From the NCBI RefSeq assembly GCF_010365285.1, contig NZ_CP048286.1, positions 4,302,046 through 4,366,045 on the forward strand: 64,000 nt of DNA, written 5' to 3'. The notes beneath the pieces are model-generated. The model saw nothing but the letters and a program-made list of their open reading frames with translations, was not told the DNA's origin and searched no databases. Positions 34,401 to 42,866 of the stretch are shown here, in pieces. A program made the position numbers and the translations under genes. Within the stretch, counting starts at the first letter, position 1, and every line of letters starts with the position of its first letter. This stretch comes from Paenibacillus rhizovicinus. Its GTDB lineage: Bacteria > Bacillota > Bacilli > Paenibacillales > Paenibacillaceae.

Positions 34401-34567
34401 TGCTCATTCGGGTACTGGTTTTGGCGGATGACCGTATTTCGGCGATCAAGCAATATGAGGCGTTAAGGACGATGCTGCAGACTGAATTCGGGATGGAGCC
34501 GAAGGAAGCCGTCGGTAGATGGCTAGACTTTGCGAATCGGAATCTTACGGATGCGCTGCTGAAGTGA
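31463..34567 (+). CDS. MalT-type STAND ATPase regulator with C-terminal SARP-like (winged helix + BTAD) output
   Basis: 1034 residues; the ATG follows GGAGGG. The N-terminal NTPase resembles MalT: Walker A APSGYGKTT (residues 39-47), Walker B LVIAIDDYHL near residue 133, and the sensor region HFYIACRNDLPFP. Helical TPR-like repeats fill the middle, about 350-780. Instead of the LuxR helix-turn-helix of MalT, the C-terminus has an OmpR/SARP-like winged helix (KIRCFGRFRIETEDN, then SRDRILDALWGE, ~788-865) and a bacterial transcriptional activation domain (~890-1030, ending YEALRTMLQTEFGMEPKE). It probably integrates a ligand through ATP-driven oligomerisation. The SLH protein gene 84 bp downstream is a possible target. 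Confidence 0.88.
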   Translation: MIAATKMHIPHERHALVARQGLLRLLDEGMDAKLTLLFAPSGYGKTTALSEWARQRKKAVAWVSLSKQDDEWIAFWNIVVASIQNRVDGFGLTVWPLLAQGPSASSASMEPAMTALLNELNQLQGELVIAIDDYHLATTPAIQRSMSYLLECLPGHVHFYIACRNDLPFPTARWFAKGEMRRITIEQLRFRPEEANEFFRVSTELKLSAEQLDVLYDQTEGWIGGLRLAAISLQRSGNAAATIRQFRGHQQHISDYLLEEVIRDLPDELRGFLLQTSVLSQMNYALCEAVTGQARGQRQLEQLEQLQLFIIPLDNQRNWYRYHHLLSDFLQSLLARTEPELWVQANARAAAWFENNGFIVEAAEHYLAGRLYEDVVRLIEAHLFELLGGKNTVAARWVMQVPEQYVASRPLVELYYLLVMVGIRQFHLIPDRAERLRIRFEAMKDRMDADAWRLTMGDIYYFCGAAAYVRRDLADTADYFISGDRLTYEQSFFIQAGNNKHYSVEEFDDHLSFINDYHGAARFFTGMIAYWQDRANHPYATPMYASYAKVLYEWNRLEEAESWVNRMMHADAFAPVPRNRYQLSVAASRIQLAKGNSREAAALLEQLKLQIDSPDYEIFLRKIDAEQAILAVRQGDMASARRWLKQCGLSHSDEATLEQVSEQSALVRVLAACGQIEPALSLAERLYRLLTKEDRLRDRIHVLILQCMALGLDGRTEQALMKLDTALQLAKPQGFIRSFVDEGPGMAELMSIYVQSYGDNGARPMERNDYANLVLQAFDVYRARPRIKIRCFGRFRIETEDNAAIKWRTSKTEELMAFLVHHRGEVVSRDRILDALWGEVEVDRAGAQFNTTTHYLRKVLGQMGLNGIVQHAEGGYRIDPSRLDFDLDDWDRLLAVEAQNDDIAWRDYAGELVRLYGQGYMAGTPYEWAEPMRVRLGSEYVAILLRLHEREEKEGHYHAAAGLLREALAQDPLNEFIHELLIRVLVLADDRISAIKQYEALRTMLQTEFGMEPKEAVGRWLDFANRNLTDALLK

Positions 34568-34651
34568 TCGCGTTGTTTAGGGATTGTTTAGACTGGCTGT
34601 GATATCGTGAAACGAATGGCTTTGAAACACACAACAGGAGGAATGAATCTG

Positions 34652-37168
34652 ATGAAAAAAAGAATCATAGGTATTTCATTGGCTGCGCTGCTGTGCTCAA
34701 ACGCTGCGATCAGCTATGCCGATGCGAAATCATCAGCGGACTTTACGGACTTGAAGGATCTGGACGCGGCAACGAAGGCCAAGTTCGACGCCATGATCAG
34801 CGCGGGTATTTTCGACGGTGTCAGCGATACGACCTTCGGCCTCAAAGATGAGATGAACCGCGCCCAGTTTGCCAAAGTTGCGGCTTTGATTATGGGCCTT
34901 GACGTCAATAAAGACCTGAAGACGTCCAGCTTCAGGGACGTTAGTCCGAGCGATCCCGGCAATGGTTACGCGCTGCCTTACATTGAAGCGCTCAAAGCCG
35001 CGGGGGTTACGGAAGGCTATGGCGAGGGTACATACAATCCGGCCGGCAAAGTAACCAAGGAGCAGTTAGCCGCGTTCTTGGATCGAATATTAGGCAAGGA
35101 TGCGGAAGCAAAGACGCTGACCGGTACCGATTCAACGGTAACCGATTGGGCGCAGGGCTATGTTGCCGAGGCGCTGGCGCTCAAATTGTTGAGCAATAAC
35201 GAGGACGGAACGTTCGGCGGCAAAGCCAACGCAACGCGCGATCTGCTCCTCACGGGCGCATATGAAGCCAAACAACAATATGTAGTACCTGCAGGGAAAG
35301 TGAGTGTCACGGAAGGGAAAGCGATAGGCGTAAAGAAGATCAACGTGACCCTCAATAAGCCCGTCGACACGGAGAAGGCGAAGCTATCCGTATCGAAAGG
35401 CAGCGCCTCGGTCGCTTGGGCGGATGACAAGAAGAGCGCTGTCCTGACGTTTGCTAATAATTTGGAGGAAGGTAAGTATACGGTTACCTTATCCGGCCTG
35501 GATGCTGCGGATGTGGACAACACCGCCGTCATTGTGGATGTACAAGCCGAGAAGGTCGTCAAGCTTGAATTCGCCTCCGCCTCCGACACAATTGCTTATG
35601 CCAAACAGGTCAGTATTCCGTTTAAGGCAACCAACCAGTACGGAGAAGCGGTTCAGAATCCCAAACTCGACGTGTATCCTTCGGCCGCTGCCAGCATAGA
35701 CCTTAAGCGCATGACTGTCATAGCGGATACCACGGGACCGGACATGCAGCAAGGCATTTCGATTCTACCCATAACGCTGGTTGATACGGATACCCGCGTG
35801 ACGGTCACTAAAAACTTTAAAGTCGGGACTGCGCCAATCCCTGCTAAATTAGAGATCAACGGCTCGCTCCGTGACTCGAACGGGAACGAAGTATCGCAAG
35901 CCGAATGGTCGCATGATTATCATGTGAACTTCGACGTGTACGATCAGTATGGCAGTTTACTATTGTCGCCAGCGTCTAACTTGTCTGGGGTTAGTTCTAT
36001 CATCAGCCCTTATATCGGATCAGCTTCCTTCAGAACGGTAGAAGCGGCGCGCAGCGGTGAATCAGGCATCTACTCGTTGCCGTTCACAATGCCAAGCGAA
36101 GGCAAGGGCGGAGATTATACCATAAACTTGAATGCGGGAGGCTCCAGCAGTTCGCTGACTTTCCATGCGGCCGAGCCGCCGGCGGCTGAGGCACCGGCAG
36201 TCATTGCTCAGGTTGCGACGCCGAGAGCGGATGTAGAGGCCGACACGGTAGATTCGCATACGAGCGTATCGCTGAGCGATGCGACGCGGGGGGCAGCCAT
36301 CTATTACACGACAGACGGTACCAAGCCGAGCCGTTCGAACGGCACTTTGTACGACAGCGACCATCCGATCGTTATTACATCCACGACGACGATCAAAGCG
36401 GTTGCCGTGAAATCCGGCATGACGAACAGCGGCGTATTCACCGCAACCTATACGGTGGAAACGGAAGAACCGCCTGTGTCGGTGCCAGCGCTATTGGATA
36501 TTAGCGGCCTCTCGTTCGGAAATTCCGGGCCAGGCTTCGGAAATATCGCCGGAGCCATTTCCTTGCCAACGGGAGCTACCCAGCTGATGATCGCCACGAG
36601 CAGTTCGCCATTTTTGACCCCGGGGGCCGGTACGGTCATGTCCGATTACGCGCCTTGTTCCTTAACAGGAGGCCAGCTTTCAGGCTATTGTAACTACACT
36701 TACAACAGCGAAACGTATTATATGGCACTTGCGGCAACGGATGCGAACGGCCAATTGGTGGCATTCGCCACGGTGCCGATGAGCGGCTCGTTGGAGCAGT
36801 CGCAGCAGCCGGCAATTGAAGATGTATCCATTGAACCCGTGTACGCTGGAAGTGTAGCAACGCTAACGCTTAACTTTCTTTCGCCTGAACTGAATGCTTC
36901 TACGCTTTCGATTAACCGTGCAGCAGATCTTATCAGTTCCCTTACTGTCAACGGTTCAACGGCTTTACCTATCAGCGCGATTCAGTGGATGCCTTCTGTC
37001 ATGTCATTCCTGCCATCCACGCTCCTAATCACACTGGATTCGGGCGTATCCCTTAATGTGGACGATCATATTACGGTTACGTTCAAAGACGGGGCTTTGT
37101 TGGATGCGAACGGAGACGCCCTCGCTACGACTGCATTTGAGAAAGACGTTGTGTCCCGCGTCGATTAA
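34652..37168 (+). CDS. SLH-domain surface protein with chitobiase-like Ig module
   Basis: 838 residues from the ATG ten bases after AGGAGG (34635-34640 region); upstream in-frame ATGs lack spacing. Residues 1-24 are a signal peptide (KKRIIGISLAALLCSNAAISYA). SLH repeats at ~28-215 (MNRAQFAKVAALIMGLD, VTKEQLAAFLDRILG) anchor it to secondary cell-wall polymer. Beta-sandwich domains follow (~225-510), then at ~545-625 a CHB_HEX_C-type Ig module (GAAIYYTTDGTKPSRSNGTLY, TTIKAVAVKSGM), and C-terminal Ig-like domains ending in LNVDDHITVTFKDGALLDANGD. No catalytic domain is visible, so it is probably structural or adhesive. Confidence 0.88.
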   Translation: MKKRIIGISLAALLCSNAAISYADAKSSADFTDLKDLDAATKAKFDAMISAGIFDGVSDTTFGLKDEMNRAQFAKVAALIMGLDVNKDLKTSSFRDVSPSDPGNGYALPYIEALKAAGVTEGYGEGTYNPAGKVTKEQLAAFLDRILGKDAEAKTLTGTDSTVTDWAQGYVAEALALKLLSNNEDGTFGGKANATRDLLLTGAYEAKQQYVVPAGKVSVTEGKAIGVKKINVTLNKPVDTEKAKLSVSKGSASVAWADDKKSAVLTFANNLEEGKYTVTLSGLDAADVDNTAVIVDVQAEKVVKLEFASASDTIAYAKQVSIPFKATNQYGEAVQNPKLDVYPSAAASIDLKRMTVIADTTGPDMQQGISILPITLVDTDTRVTVTKNFKVGTAPIPAKLEINGSLRDSNGNEVSQAEWSHDYHVNFDVYDQYGSLLLSPASNLSGVSSIISPYIGSASFRTVEAARSGESGIYSLPFTMPSEGKGGDYTINLNAGGSSSSLTFHAAEPPAAEAPAVIAQVATPRADVEADTVDSHTSVSLSDATRGAAIYYTTDGTKPSRSNGTLYDSDHPIVITSTTTIKAVAVKSGMTNSGVFTATYTVETEEPPVSVPALLDISGLSFGNSGPGFGNIAGAISLPTGATQLMIATSSSPFLTPGAGTVMSDYAPCSLTGGQLSGYCNYTYNSETYYMALAATDANGQLVAFATVPMSGSLEQSQQPAIEDVSIEPVYAGSVATLTLNFLSPELNASTLSINRAADLISSLTVNGSTALPISAIQWMPSVMSFLPSTLLITLDSGVSLNVDDHITVTFKDGALLDANGDALATTAFEKDVVSRVD

Positions 37169-37181
37169 GTCAGCTGAAATA

Positions 37182-37221
37182 AAGAAGATGCCCCGCGTTC
37201 AACGGGGCATCTTCTTTATTA
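37182..37221. terminator. Bidirectional terminator between the SLH gene and the AraC gene
   Basis: A perfect 14-bp stem, AAGAAGATGCCCCG (37182-37195) with CGGGGCATCTTCTT (37203-37216), seven-base loop, followed by TATTAT. Confidence 0.93.
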
Positions 37222-37248
37222 TCCGCCCGCGAGAATCCCGGCCCGCAC

Positions 37249-38151
37249 CTAGTCCCGCCCCTCGGCACGCGCCTTAACGGAGCGGGCATACTCCGATGGC
37301 GACATGCCGGTCGAGCGCTTGAAGTCGCGCGAGAAGTAGTGGATGCTTCCGTAACCGAGCTTGGCGGCGATTTCCGTATGGTTGAACTGCATTTCGCGGA
37401 TTAAAGATTTCGCTTCCTTAATCTTCAACTGCTTGAAATAATCCATCGCTCCCGTGCCGATGCGCGTTTGGAAAATCTCCTTCAGCCGGGTTTTGCCCAG
37501 ATGGACCGCTTGGCACAGCTGATCGAGCGTCAGGTTATCCGCCAGATGTTCCTTCATGTAAGCAATGATCCGCTCTTCGATGCACAGCTCCGCATTGTCC
37601 TTCTGAAGCGAAGTCAGCCTCTGCGGTTCTTGGTCGGCGGCGCCTTCGCTTCGCAGCAGGAAGACGAGCAGCAGCTCGAGATAAGCCTTAATGACCTGCT
37701 GGCCGGCATAAGGCGCATCGGGATGCGGCGTCAGCCGGTGCGAGCGCGGATCGTCGAACGGCGGGGCGAACGTTCGGAAGCCCTCCTGGAGGATGAGAGC
37801 GAGCAGTTCCGCTTCCTTCTTGCCGAGCGCAAACCTTTTATCCTCGAAGCGCGCCATGTCGGGCGAGCGGGATTCGAATGAAATGACGATCAGATTCGGC
37901 GGCTTATGATGGTGCGCGACTTGCACGGTATGGAATTCGCCGGGTTTGTGGAAGCGCATTTCCCCTTGCGAGAGCTGGATCGTCCGGTCATCGGCGCGCA
38001 CTTCGACCTCGCCTTTGTCCACGTAGAGCAGCTCCCAGAAATCATGCTCTTCGCCCTCGAACACGAATCCTTTGGCATATTCGAAATAATGAAAGGAATA
38101 GAGCTTCGTAATCGTAATGGATTCGCTGAGCGCCAGCGACGTAAATTCCAT
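37249..38151 (-). CDS. AraC family transcriptional regulator
   Basis: 300 residues from the ATG eight bases after AAAGGA; the ATG at 38160 has no room for that site. An N-terminal cupin sensor (residues ~20-110: EEHDFWELLYVDKGEVEV, then MRFHKPGEFHTV) binds a sugar ligand. The C-terminal ~100 residues are the AraC double helix-turn-helix (NLTLDQLCQAVHLGKTRLKEIF, then IAAKLGYGSIHYFSRDFKRSTG). It is divergent from the isomerase/oxidoreductase operon at 38.3 kb, its probable target. Confidence 0.92.
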   Translation of the reverse strand: MEFTSLALSESITITKLYSFHYFEYAKGFVFEGEEHDFWELLYVDKGEVEVRADDRTIQLSQGEMRFHKPGEFHTVQVAHHHKPPNLIVISFESRSPDMARFEDKRFALGKKEAELLALILQEGFRTFAPPFDDPRSHRLTPHPDAPYAGQQVIKAYLELLLVFLLRSEGAADQEPQRLTSLQKDNAELCIEERIIAYMKEHLADNLTLDQLCQAVHLGKTRLKEIFQTRIGTGAMDYFKQLKIKEAKSLIREMQFNHTEIAAKLGYGSIHYFSRDFKRSTGMSPSEYARSVKARAEGRD

Positions 38152-38283
38152 GGGAGTCATCCTTTCGTTAAATGGCGGAAGCCATCGGCTTCTCCCGGCA
38201 GTTCCGGCTCTTCCATCTTAGCACAGCCGCCGCAGTGCAAAAACTCCGGCTTTATTGCTAAATCTAGTTGGCGTTCCAGCTTC

Positions 38284-38289
38284 TATAAT
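38284..38289 (+). promoter_or_regulatory. -10 element for the sugar isomerase operon
   Basis: A perfect TATAAT lies 28 bp before the isomerase ATG. No acceptable -35 stands at 16-18 bp, which suits dependence on the divergent AraC-type activator. Confidence 0.55.
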
Positions 38290-38316
38290 AGAACCATAAA
38301 CAGGAGGTGGATCGCC

Positions 38317-39159
38317 ATGAAGAAAGGGATCAACATTTGGTCGTTTCCGGGAGAGACGAGCATTGCGGAAGCTATCGCCATCGCCAAGGACGCGGGCTTC
38401 GAAGGCATCGAGCTGTCGCTGAACGAGAACGGACCGTTAAGCCTGGAGAGCAGCGCGCGGGAGATCGAAGATATTCGCAAGCTGGCGGAGGACAAGGGCA
38501 TCGCGCTGACGAGCCTGGCGAGCGGCTTGTATTGGAGTTATTCGATGACGAGCGCTAACGCGGCTAATCGCGAGAAGGCGCAGGATATCGTTAAGAAGCA
38601 GCTGGAAACCGCGGCCATTCTCGGCGTGGATACGATTCTCGTTATTCCGGGAGCGGTCGGCGTCGATTTTATTCCGGACAGCGAGGTCGTTCCTTACGAT
38701 AAAGCGTACGACCTTGCTTTGGAAGCGATTACGAAGCTGGCGGGATCGGCCGAAGCGGCGGGCGTTTCCATCGGGATCGAGAACGTATGGAACAAGTTTC
38801 TGCTGTCGCCGCTTGAAATGCGCCAGTTCATCGACGCGACGGGCTCGAGCTACGTCGGCGCGTATTTCGATGTCGGCAATGTCGTGTACGCGGGATACCC
38901 GGAGCACTGGATCCGGATTTTGAACAAGCGCATCAAGAAAGTGCATTTCAAGGATTACCGCCGCGAGAGCGGAGGCTTGTCCGGCTTCGTCGACCTGCTC
39001 GCAGGGGACGTGAACTATCCGGAGGTCGTCAAGGCATTGGCCGAGGTCGGCTACGACGACTATGTGATCGGAGAAATGATTCCTCCGTACACGCACCATG
39101 GCAAACAAATCATTTACAACACGTCCGCTTCGATGAGCGCGATTCTGGGGAGGAACTAA
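38317..39159 (+). CDS. Sugar phosphate isomerase/epimerase (xylose isomerase-like TIM barrel)
   Basis: 280 residues; the ATG follows AGGAGG at 38302-38307. The AP-endonuclease-2/xylose isomerase-like barrel is shown by AKDAGFEGIELSLNENGP at the start and VSIGIENVWNKFLLSP, VGAYFDVGN and KKVHFKDYRR further on. The Glu, Asp, His and Glu of these strands are the usual metal ligands. It is first in an operon with a Gfo/Idh oxidoreductase (4 bp gap) and a CBM9-like protein, a common set for oxidising and rearranging unusual sugars or inositols. Cytoplasmic. The substrate is unknown. Confidence 0.9.
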   Translation: MKKGINIWSFPGETSIAEAIAIAKDAGFEGIELSLNENGPLSLESSAREIEDIRKLAEDKGIALTSLASGLYWSYSMTSANAANREKAQDIVKKQLETAAILGVDTILVIPGAVGVDFIPDSEVVPYDKAYDLALEAITKLAGSAEAAGVSIGIENVWNKFLLSPLEMRQFIDATGSSYVGAYFDVGNVVYAGYPEHWIRILNKRIKKVHFKDYRRESGGLSGFVDLLAGDVNYPEVVKALAEVGYDDYVIGEMIPPYTHHGKQIIYNTSASMSAILGRN

Positions 39160-39163
39160 CACG

Positions 39164-40183
39164 ATGCTTAAAGTTGGCTTGATTGGACTCGGCTTCATGG
39201 GCGGCACGCATATGGATAATTATCTTCGTCTGGAGAAGGAAGGCGCGGACGTTCGCCTGACGGCGATCTGCGATATCGATCCCGCGAAGCTGGAAGGCCG
39301 CGCGGCGGTCGGCAATATCGATACGTCTTCGGAGGAAGCGATCGATTTCTCGCGCTTCGCCAAGTACGCGTCGATCGCGGAGATGCTGGAGCGGGAAGAA
39401 CTCGATGCCGTCAGCATCGCGCTGCCTTCGTATTTGCATAAGGAAGTGACGATTCAATGCCTGCAGGCAGGCCTGCACGTGTTGTGCGAGAAGCCGATGG
39501 CGATGAACGCGGACGACTGCGAGGCGATGATCGCGGCGGCCGAAGCGAGCGGCAAGCAGCTGATGATCGGACAATGCCTCCGCTTCTGGCCGGCTTACGT
39601 CTACCTGAAGGAGCTTGTCGAAAAGAAAACGTACGGCGAAGTAACGAGCGCCTCGTTCTTCCGCGGCGGCGCTACGCCGACTTGGGGACCGTGGCTGCTG
39701 GAAGCGGAGAAAGCCGGCGGCGCGCTGCTCGACATGCACGTGCATGACACCGACGCCATTAACTGGCTCTTCGGCTTGCCGGATGCGGTCTCCTGCCTGG
39801 CGAGCAACCTCATTCCGGGCTCCGGCTACGACGTCGTCTCGGCGAACTTTCGCTACCCGGACGGCAAAGTCGTGAACGCGCAGGTCGACTGGACGCTGCA
39901 AGGCGACTTCGGCTTCGAGATGAGCTACCGCGTCAACTTCGAGCAGGCGAACGTGCTGTTCCGCGGCGACGTGAAGGTTAACCCGAACAGCGGGGCAGGC
40001 TTCTCGCCCGAGCTGTCCGCGGATCAAGGCTATTATTTCGAGCTGAAACATTTCGTGGAGTCGCTGCTTGCCGGCCAGCCGATCGCGGAAGCGACGCCGC
40101 GCAGCACGCAGGGAACCATTCGCATCAGCGAAGCGGAAATCGCATCCGCGGCGCGCGCCGGCGAATGGGTTGCGATAGGCTGA
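39164..40183 (+). CDS. Gfo/Idh/MocA family oxidoreductase
   Basis: 339 residues; GGGAGG lies just before the ATG, inside the end of the upstream gene. The Rossmann fingerprint is VGLIGLGFMGGTHMDNY, and the catalytic EKP motif reads LCEKPMAMN near residue 107. The substrate domain has GGALLDMHVHDTDAINWLFG, with the conserved Asp and His. It works with the TIM-barrel isomerase upstream and overlaps the next ATG by one base (TGATG), so the three genes are tightly coupled. Confidence 0.92.
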   Translation: MLKVGLIGLGFMGGTHMDNYLRLEKEGADVRLTAICDIDPAKLEGRAAVGNIDTSSEEAIDFSRFAKYASIAEMLEREELDAVSIALPSYLHKEVTIQCLQAGLHVLCEKPMAMNADDCEAMIAAAEASGKQLMIGQCLRFWPAYVYLKELVEKKTYGEVTSASFFRGGATPTWGPWLLEAEKAGGALLDMHVHDTDAINWLFGLPDAVSCLASNLIPGSGYDVVSANFRYPDGKVVNAQVDWTLQGDFGFEMSYRVNFEQANVLFRGDVKVNPNSGAGFSPELSADQGYYFELKHFVESLLAGQPIAEATPRSTQGTIRISEAEIASAARAGEWVAIG

Positions 40184-40803
40184 TGACGCTCCCGGCCGCT
40201 AGCGCGACATACCGCTGCCGGTTCGTCGAACCGCTGCCGGACGGCTCCGTTCCTTGGTCCGAGCTCGAAGCGATCGGACTTACGGAGGTTGTCACGGGCG
40301 CCCGTCCGGCGCTTGCGACGTCTGTTCGGGCATGCTGGACCGACGCCGATCTCCGGTTCCGTTTCGAGTGCGAGGACGACCATGTAGCGGCCCGCATGAC
40401 GGGCCATGACGACCCCTTATACGAAGAGGACGTCGTGGAGATCTTCCTCGATGAGACCGGCGACGGCATGGAATATTACGAGCTTGAGGTCAGTCCGCTG
40501 AATGTCGTCTTCGACGCGCTCGTCCGGAATGATCTGCAAGGCTCGATCGAAGCGGATTTGGATTGGCATCCCGCGGGTATGACGACCAGCGTTACCGAGG
40601 CGGAAGGCGGACGAGTCTATGAAGTCCGGATTCCGATGCTCAACTTCAAGCGAATGCCGGTCGAAGGAACGGTATGGCGCTGGAACGCGTACCGGATCGA
40701 CGAGGATCGGCAGGGCGTGCGCCATTACTGGGCGTGGCGTCCGACCGGGGCGGTCAATTATCATAGGCCGCAGTACTTCGGCGCGCTGTCATTCGTGAAG
40801 TAA
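40183..40803 (+). CDS. Carbohydrate-binding family 9-like (CBM9/DOMON) protein
   Basis: 206 residues. The ATG overlaps the stop of the Gfo/Idh gene (TGATG). The CBM9 layout is visible: RACWTDADLRFRFECEDDHV, then YEEDVVEIFLDETGDGMEYYELEVSPLNVVFD, and a C-terminal VWRWNAYRIDE with PQYFGALSFV. These proteins often lack a signal peptide, as here, although a function outside the cell would be expected for a classical CBM. In this operon it may bind the sugar or act as an accessory subunit; that is uncertain. Confidence 0.82.
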   Translation: MTLPAASATYRCRFVEPLPDGSVPWSELEAIGLTEVVTGARPALATSVRACWTDADLRFRFECEDDHVAARMTGHDDPLYEEDVVEIFLDETGDGMEYYELEVSPLNVVFDALVRNDLQGSIEADLDWHPAGMTTSVTEAEGGRVYEVRIPMLNFKRMPVEGTVWRWNAYRIDEDRQGVRHYWAWRPTGAVNYHRPQYFGALSFVK

Positions 40804-40944
40804 AGCGGACCGGCAAGAGGACGGTAATCCCAACAAAATAGGCATGCAATACGCTTGATCGCCTGGTCAGAACACGCCGTGTTCTGACCTTTGCGATGTT
40901 TATCATTCACATTCGACTTCAATCTTAAGGGAGGCCATACCTGC

Positions 40945-42609
40945 ATGGGAAATGATCCATTCAAGCTCGAACTGCGGTGCGTCAGCTCGCTGGCCAAAGT
41001 ATTCGCGGACGAGGAATTAAACGAGCAGCCGTACCGCAAAGCGAGCGCGCTGTCCAACGAGACGGCCGCTTTTCAGATCGCCTATCGCTCGAACCGTCTG
41101 GCCAAGGGCCTGCGGGTTACCGCCGAATCGGACCTCGCGGCTGCGATCACGCTGCGCTCCGCTGGCCTTGTCCCGTCCGAGATGCCGGTCTACCACGATC
41201 ATGACGAGCATGTGCTGCGTACGACTCCCGGCCTGTATCCCGACCCGCTCTTGGAGCTGTCGGCGGAGGAAGGATTGACCGTTCTGCCTGGACAATGGCG
41301 TTCCCTATGGGTAACGGTGGAGCCGGATGCAGCCGTGCAGCCGGGACTGTTCGGTATTCGGATCTGCTTCGATTCAGAATCCGGCGAGCGGCTAGGCGAA
41401 GCGGATTTCGAGCTGGACGTACTGCCTCTCTCCCTTCCGGAGCAGAGCCTCATTCATACGGAATGGTTCCATACGGACTGCCTGGCCACGTATTATAAAA
41501 CCGACGTGTTCAGCGAGCAGCATTGGGCGACCGTCGAACGCTTCATCGGAACGGCCGTCAAGCACGGCATCAATATGATTCTCACGCCGCTCTTCACGCC
41601 GCCGCTCGATACCCAAATCGGCGGGGAGCGTCCTACCGTTCAGCTGGTCGACGTGACGAAGACGGACGCGGGCACCTATCGGTTCGGCTTCGATCGGCTG
41701 GCAAGATGGGTGGAGCTGTGCGATCGGCAGGGCGTCCGATATTTCGAATTCTCGCATTTGTTCACGCAGTGGGGAGCGAAGCACGCGCCGAAAATCATGG
41801 CGACGGTTGGCGGCGAATACAAGCGCATCTTCGGTTGGGAAACGGATGCGGGCGGCGAGGAATACCGCCAATTCATCCATGCGTTCCTTCCCGCGTTGAC
41901 GTCGTGGATCGAAGAGAACGGATTGGGAGCCCGCAGTTATTTTCACGTATCCGACGAGCCTTCGATCCACCATTTGGAATCCTACGAATCCGCAAGCAAG
42001 ATGCTGGGGGAGCTGCTGCAGGATTATCCGGTCATCGACGCGCTGTCGGATTATGATTTCTACGAGCGGGGGCTGGTGAAGAACCCGATTCCGGCCAACG
42101 ACCATATCGAGCCGTTCCTCGAGCATGGCGTCGAGAATCTGTGGACGTATTATTGCTGCGGGCAGTACAAGCAGGTCGCGAACCGGTTCTTCTGCATGCC
42201 TTCGGCGCGCAATCGGATTCTGGGCATCCAGCTGTACAAGTTCAACCTGGCCGGATTTCTGCAATGGGGCTATAACTTCTGGTATTCGCAGCAGTCCCGC
42301 CACGAAATCGACCCTTACAAGGTGACGGACGCGATTCACGCGTTCCCTTCCGGCGACGCTTTCCTCGTCTATCCGGGCGAAGACGGCAAGCCGGTCGAGT
42401 CGATCAGGCTGGAGGTCATGCGCGAGGCGCTGCAGGATTTGCGCGCGCTCCGATTGCTGGAGGAACTGTACGGCAGGGACTATGTAATCGCGGGCTTGGA
42501 GGAAGGGCTGGACGAGCCGATCAGCTTCAGCCGTTATCCGCGGGAGGCGGAATGGCTGCTTGCCAAGCGCGAGTGGGTGAACGCGAAGCTGAAGGAGAAG
42601 CAGTCGTAG
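40945..42609 (+). CDS. DUF4091 family protein (putative glycoside hydrolase)
   Basis: 554 residues from the ATG eleven bases after GGGAGG at 40928-40933. The N-terminal ~180 residues are beta-rich (FQIAYRSNRLAKGLRVTAES, then WRSLWVTVEPDAAVQPGLF). The central TIM-barrel-like region (~185-450) carries HTEWFHTDCLATYY, RYFEFSHLFTQWGAK and SYFHVSDEPSIHHLESY, where Glu of SDEPS is a candidate catalytic acid. The C-terminal DUF4091 segment contains FLQWGYNFWYS, DAFLVYPG and SIRLEVMREALQDLRALRLLE. No signal peptide, so likely cytosolic. The reaction is not established for most members. It ends at a clear terminator. Confidence 0.85.
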   Translation: MGNDPFKLELRCVSSLAKVFADEELNEQPYRKASALSNETAAFQIAYRSNRLAKGLRVTAESDLAAAITLRSAGLVPSEMPVYHDHDEHVLRTTPGLYPDPLLELSAEEGLTVLPGQWRSLWVTVEPDAAVQPGLFGIRICFDSESGERLGEADFELDVLPLSLPEQSLIHTEWFHTDCLATYYKTDVFSEQHWATVERFIGTAVKHGINMILTPLFTPPLDTQIGGERPTVQLVDVTKTDAGTYRFGFDRLARWVELCDRQGVRYFEFSHLFTQWGAKHAPKIMATVGGEYKRIFGWETDAGGEEYRQFIHAFLPALTSWIEENGLGARSYFHVSDEPSIHHLESYESASKMLGELLQDYPVIDALSDYDFYERGLVKNPIPANDHIEPFLEHGVENLWTYYCCGQYKQVANRFFCMPSARNRILGIQLYKFNLAGFLQWGYNFWYSQQSRHEIDPYKVTDAIHAFPSGDAFLVYPGEDGKPVESIRLEVMREALQDLRALRLLEELYGRDYVIAGLEEGLDEPISFSRYPREAEWLLAKREWVNAKLKEKQS

Positions 42610-42687
42610 AGACGCCGATCTTGTGCAAAGAACTGCACCCCGTGCAGGGCATGCCGAGCGTGTCCAATGATTGTATAAGCAAACGAA

Positions 42688-42715
42688 GGACTGCCGCGCG
42701 CCGGCAGTCCTTTTT
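42688..42715 (+). terminator. Terminator after the DUF4091 gene
   Basis: GGACTGCCG (42688-42696) pairs with CGGCAGTCC (42702-42710), five-base loop, followed by TTTTT. Confidence 0.92.
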
Positions 42716-42866
42716 CGACTATAATTGGACGAGCGTGCCAGTGTTTCCATCCTAAATGGTTAATCTCCTAAAGGAATAACCGGTGCTTGAGACGAATTAG
42801 TATGCTATAGTAAGTATTCCGATCAGATTTGATTTCAGACAATGATGTGGTCAAGGACGTGAGCCG

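Noticed and set aside
42716..42866. S-box (SAM) riboswitch upstream of the MTHFR-like gene
   Set aside because: No S-box core motifs or terminator/antiterminator pair can be seen in the 150 bp before the start.
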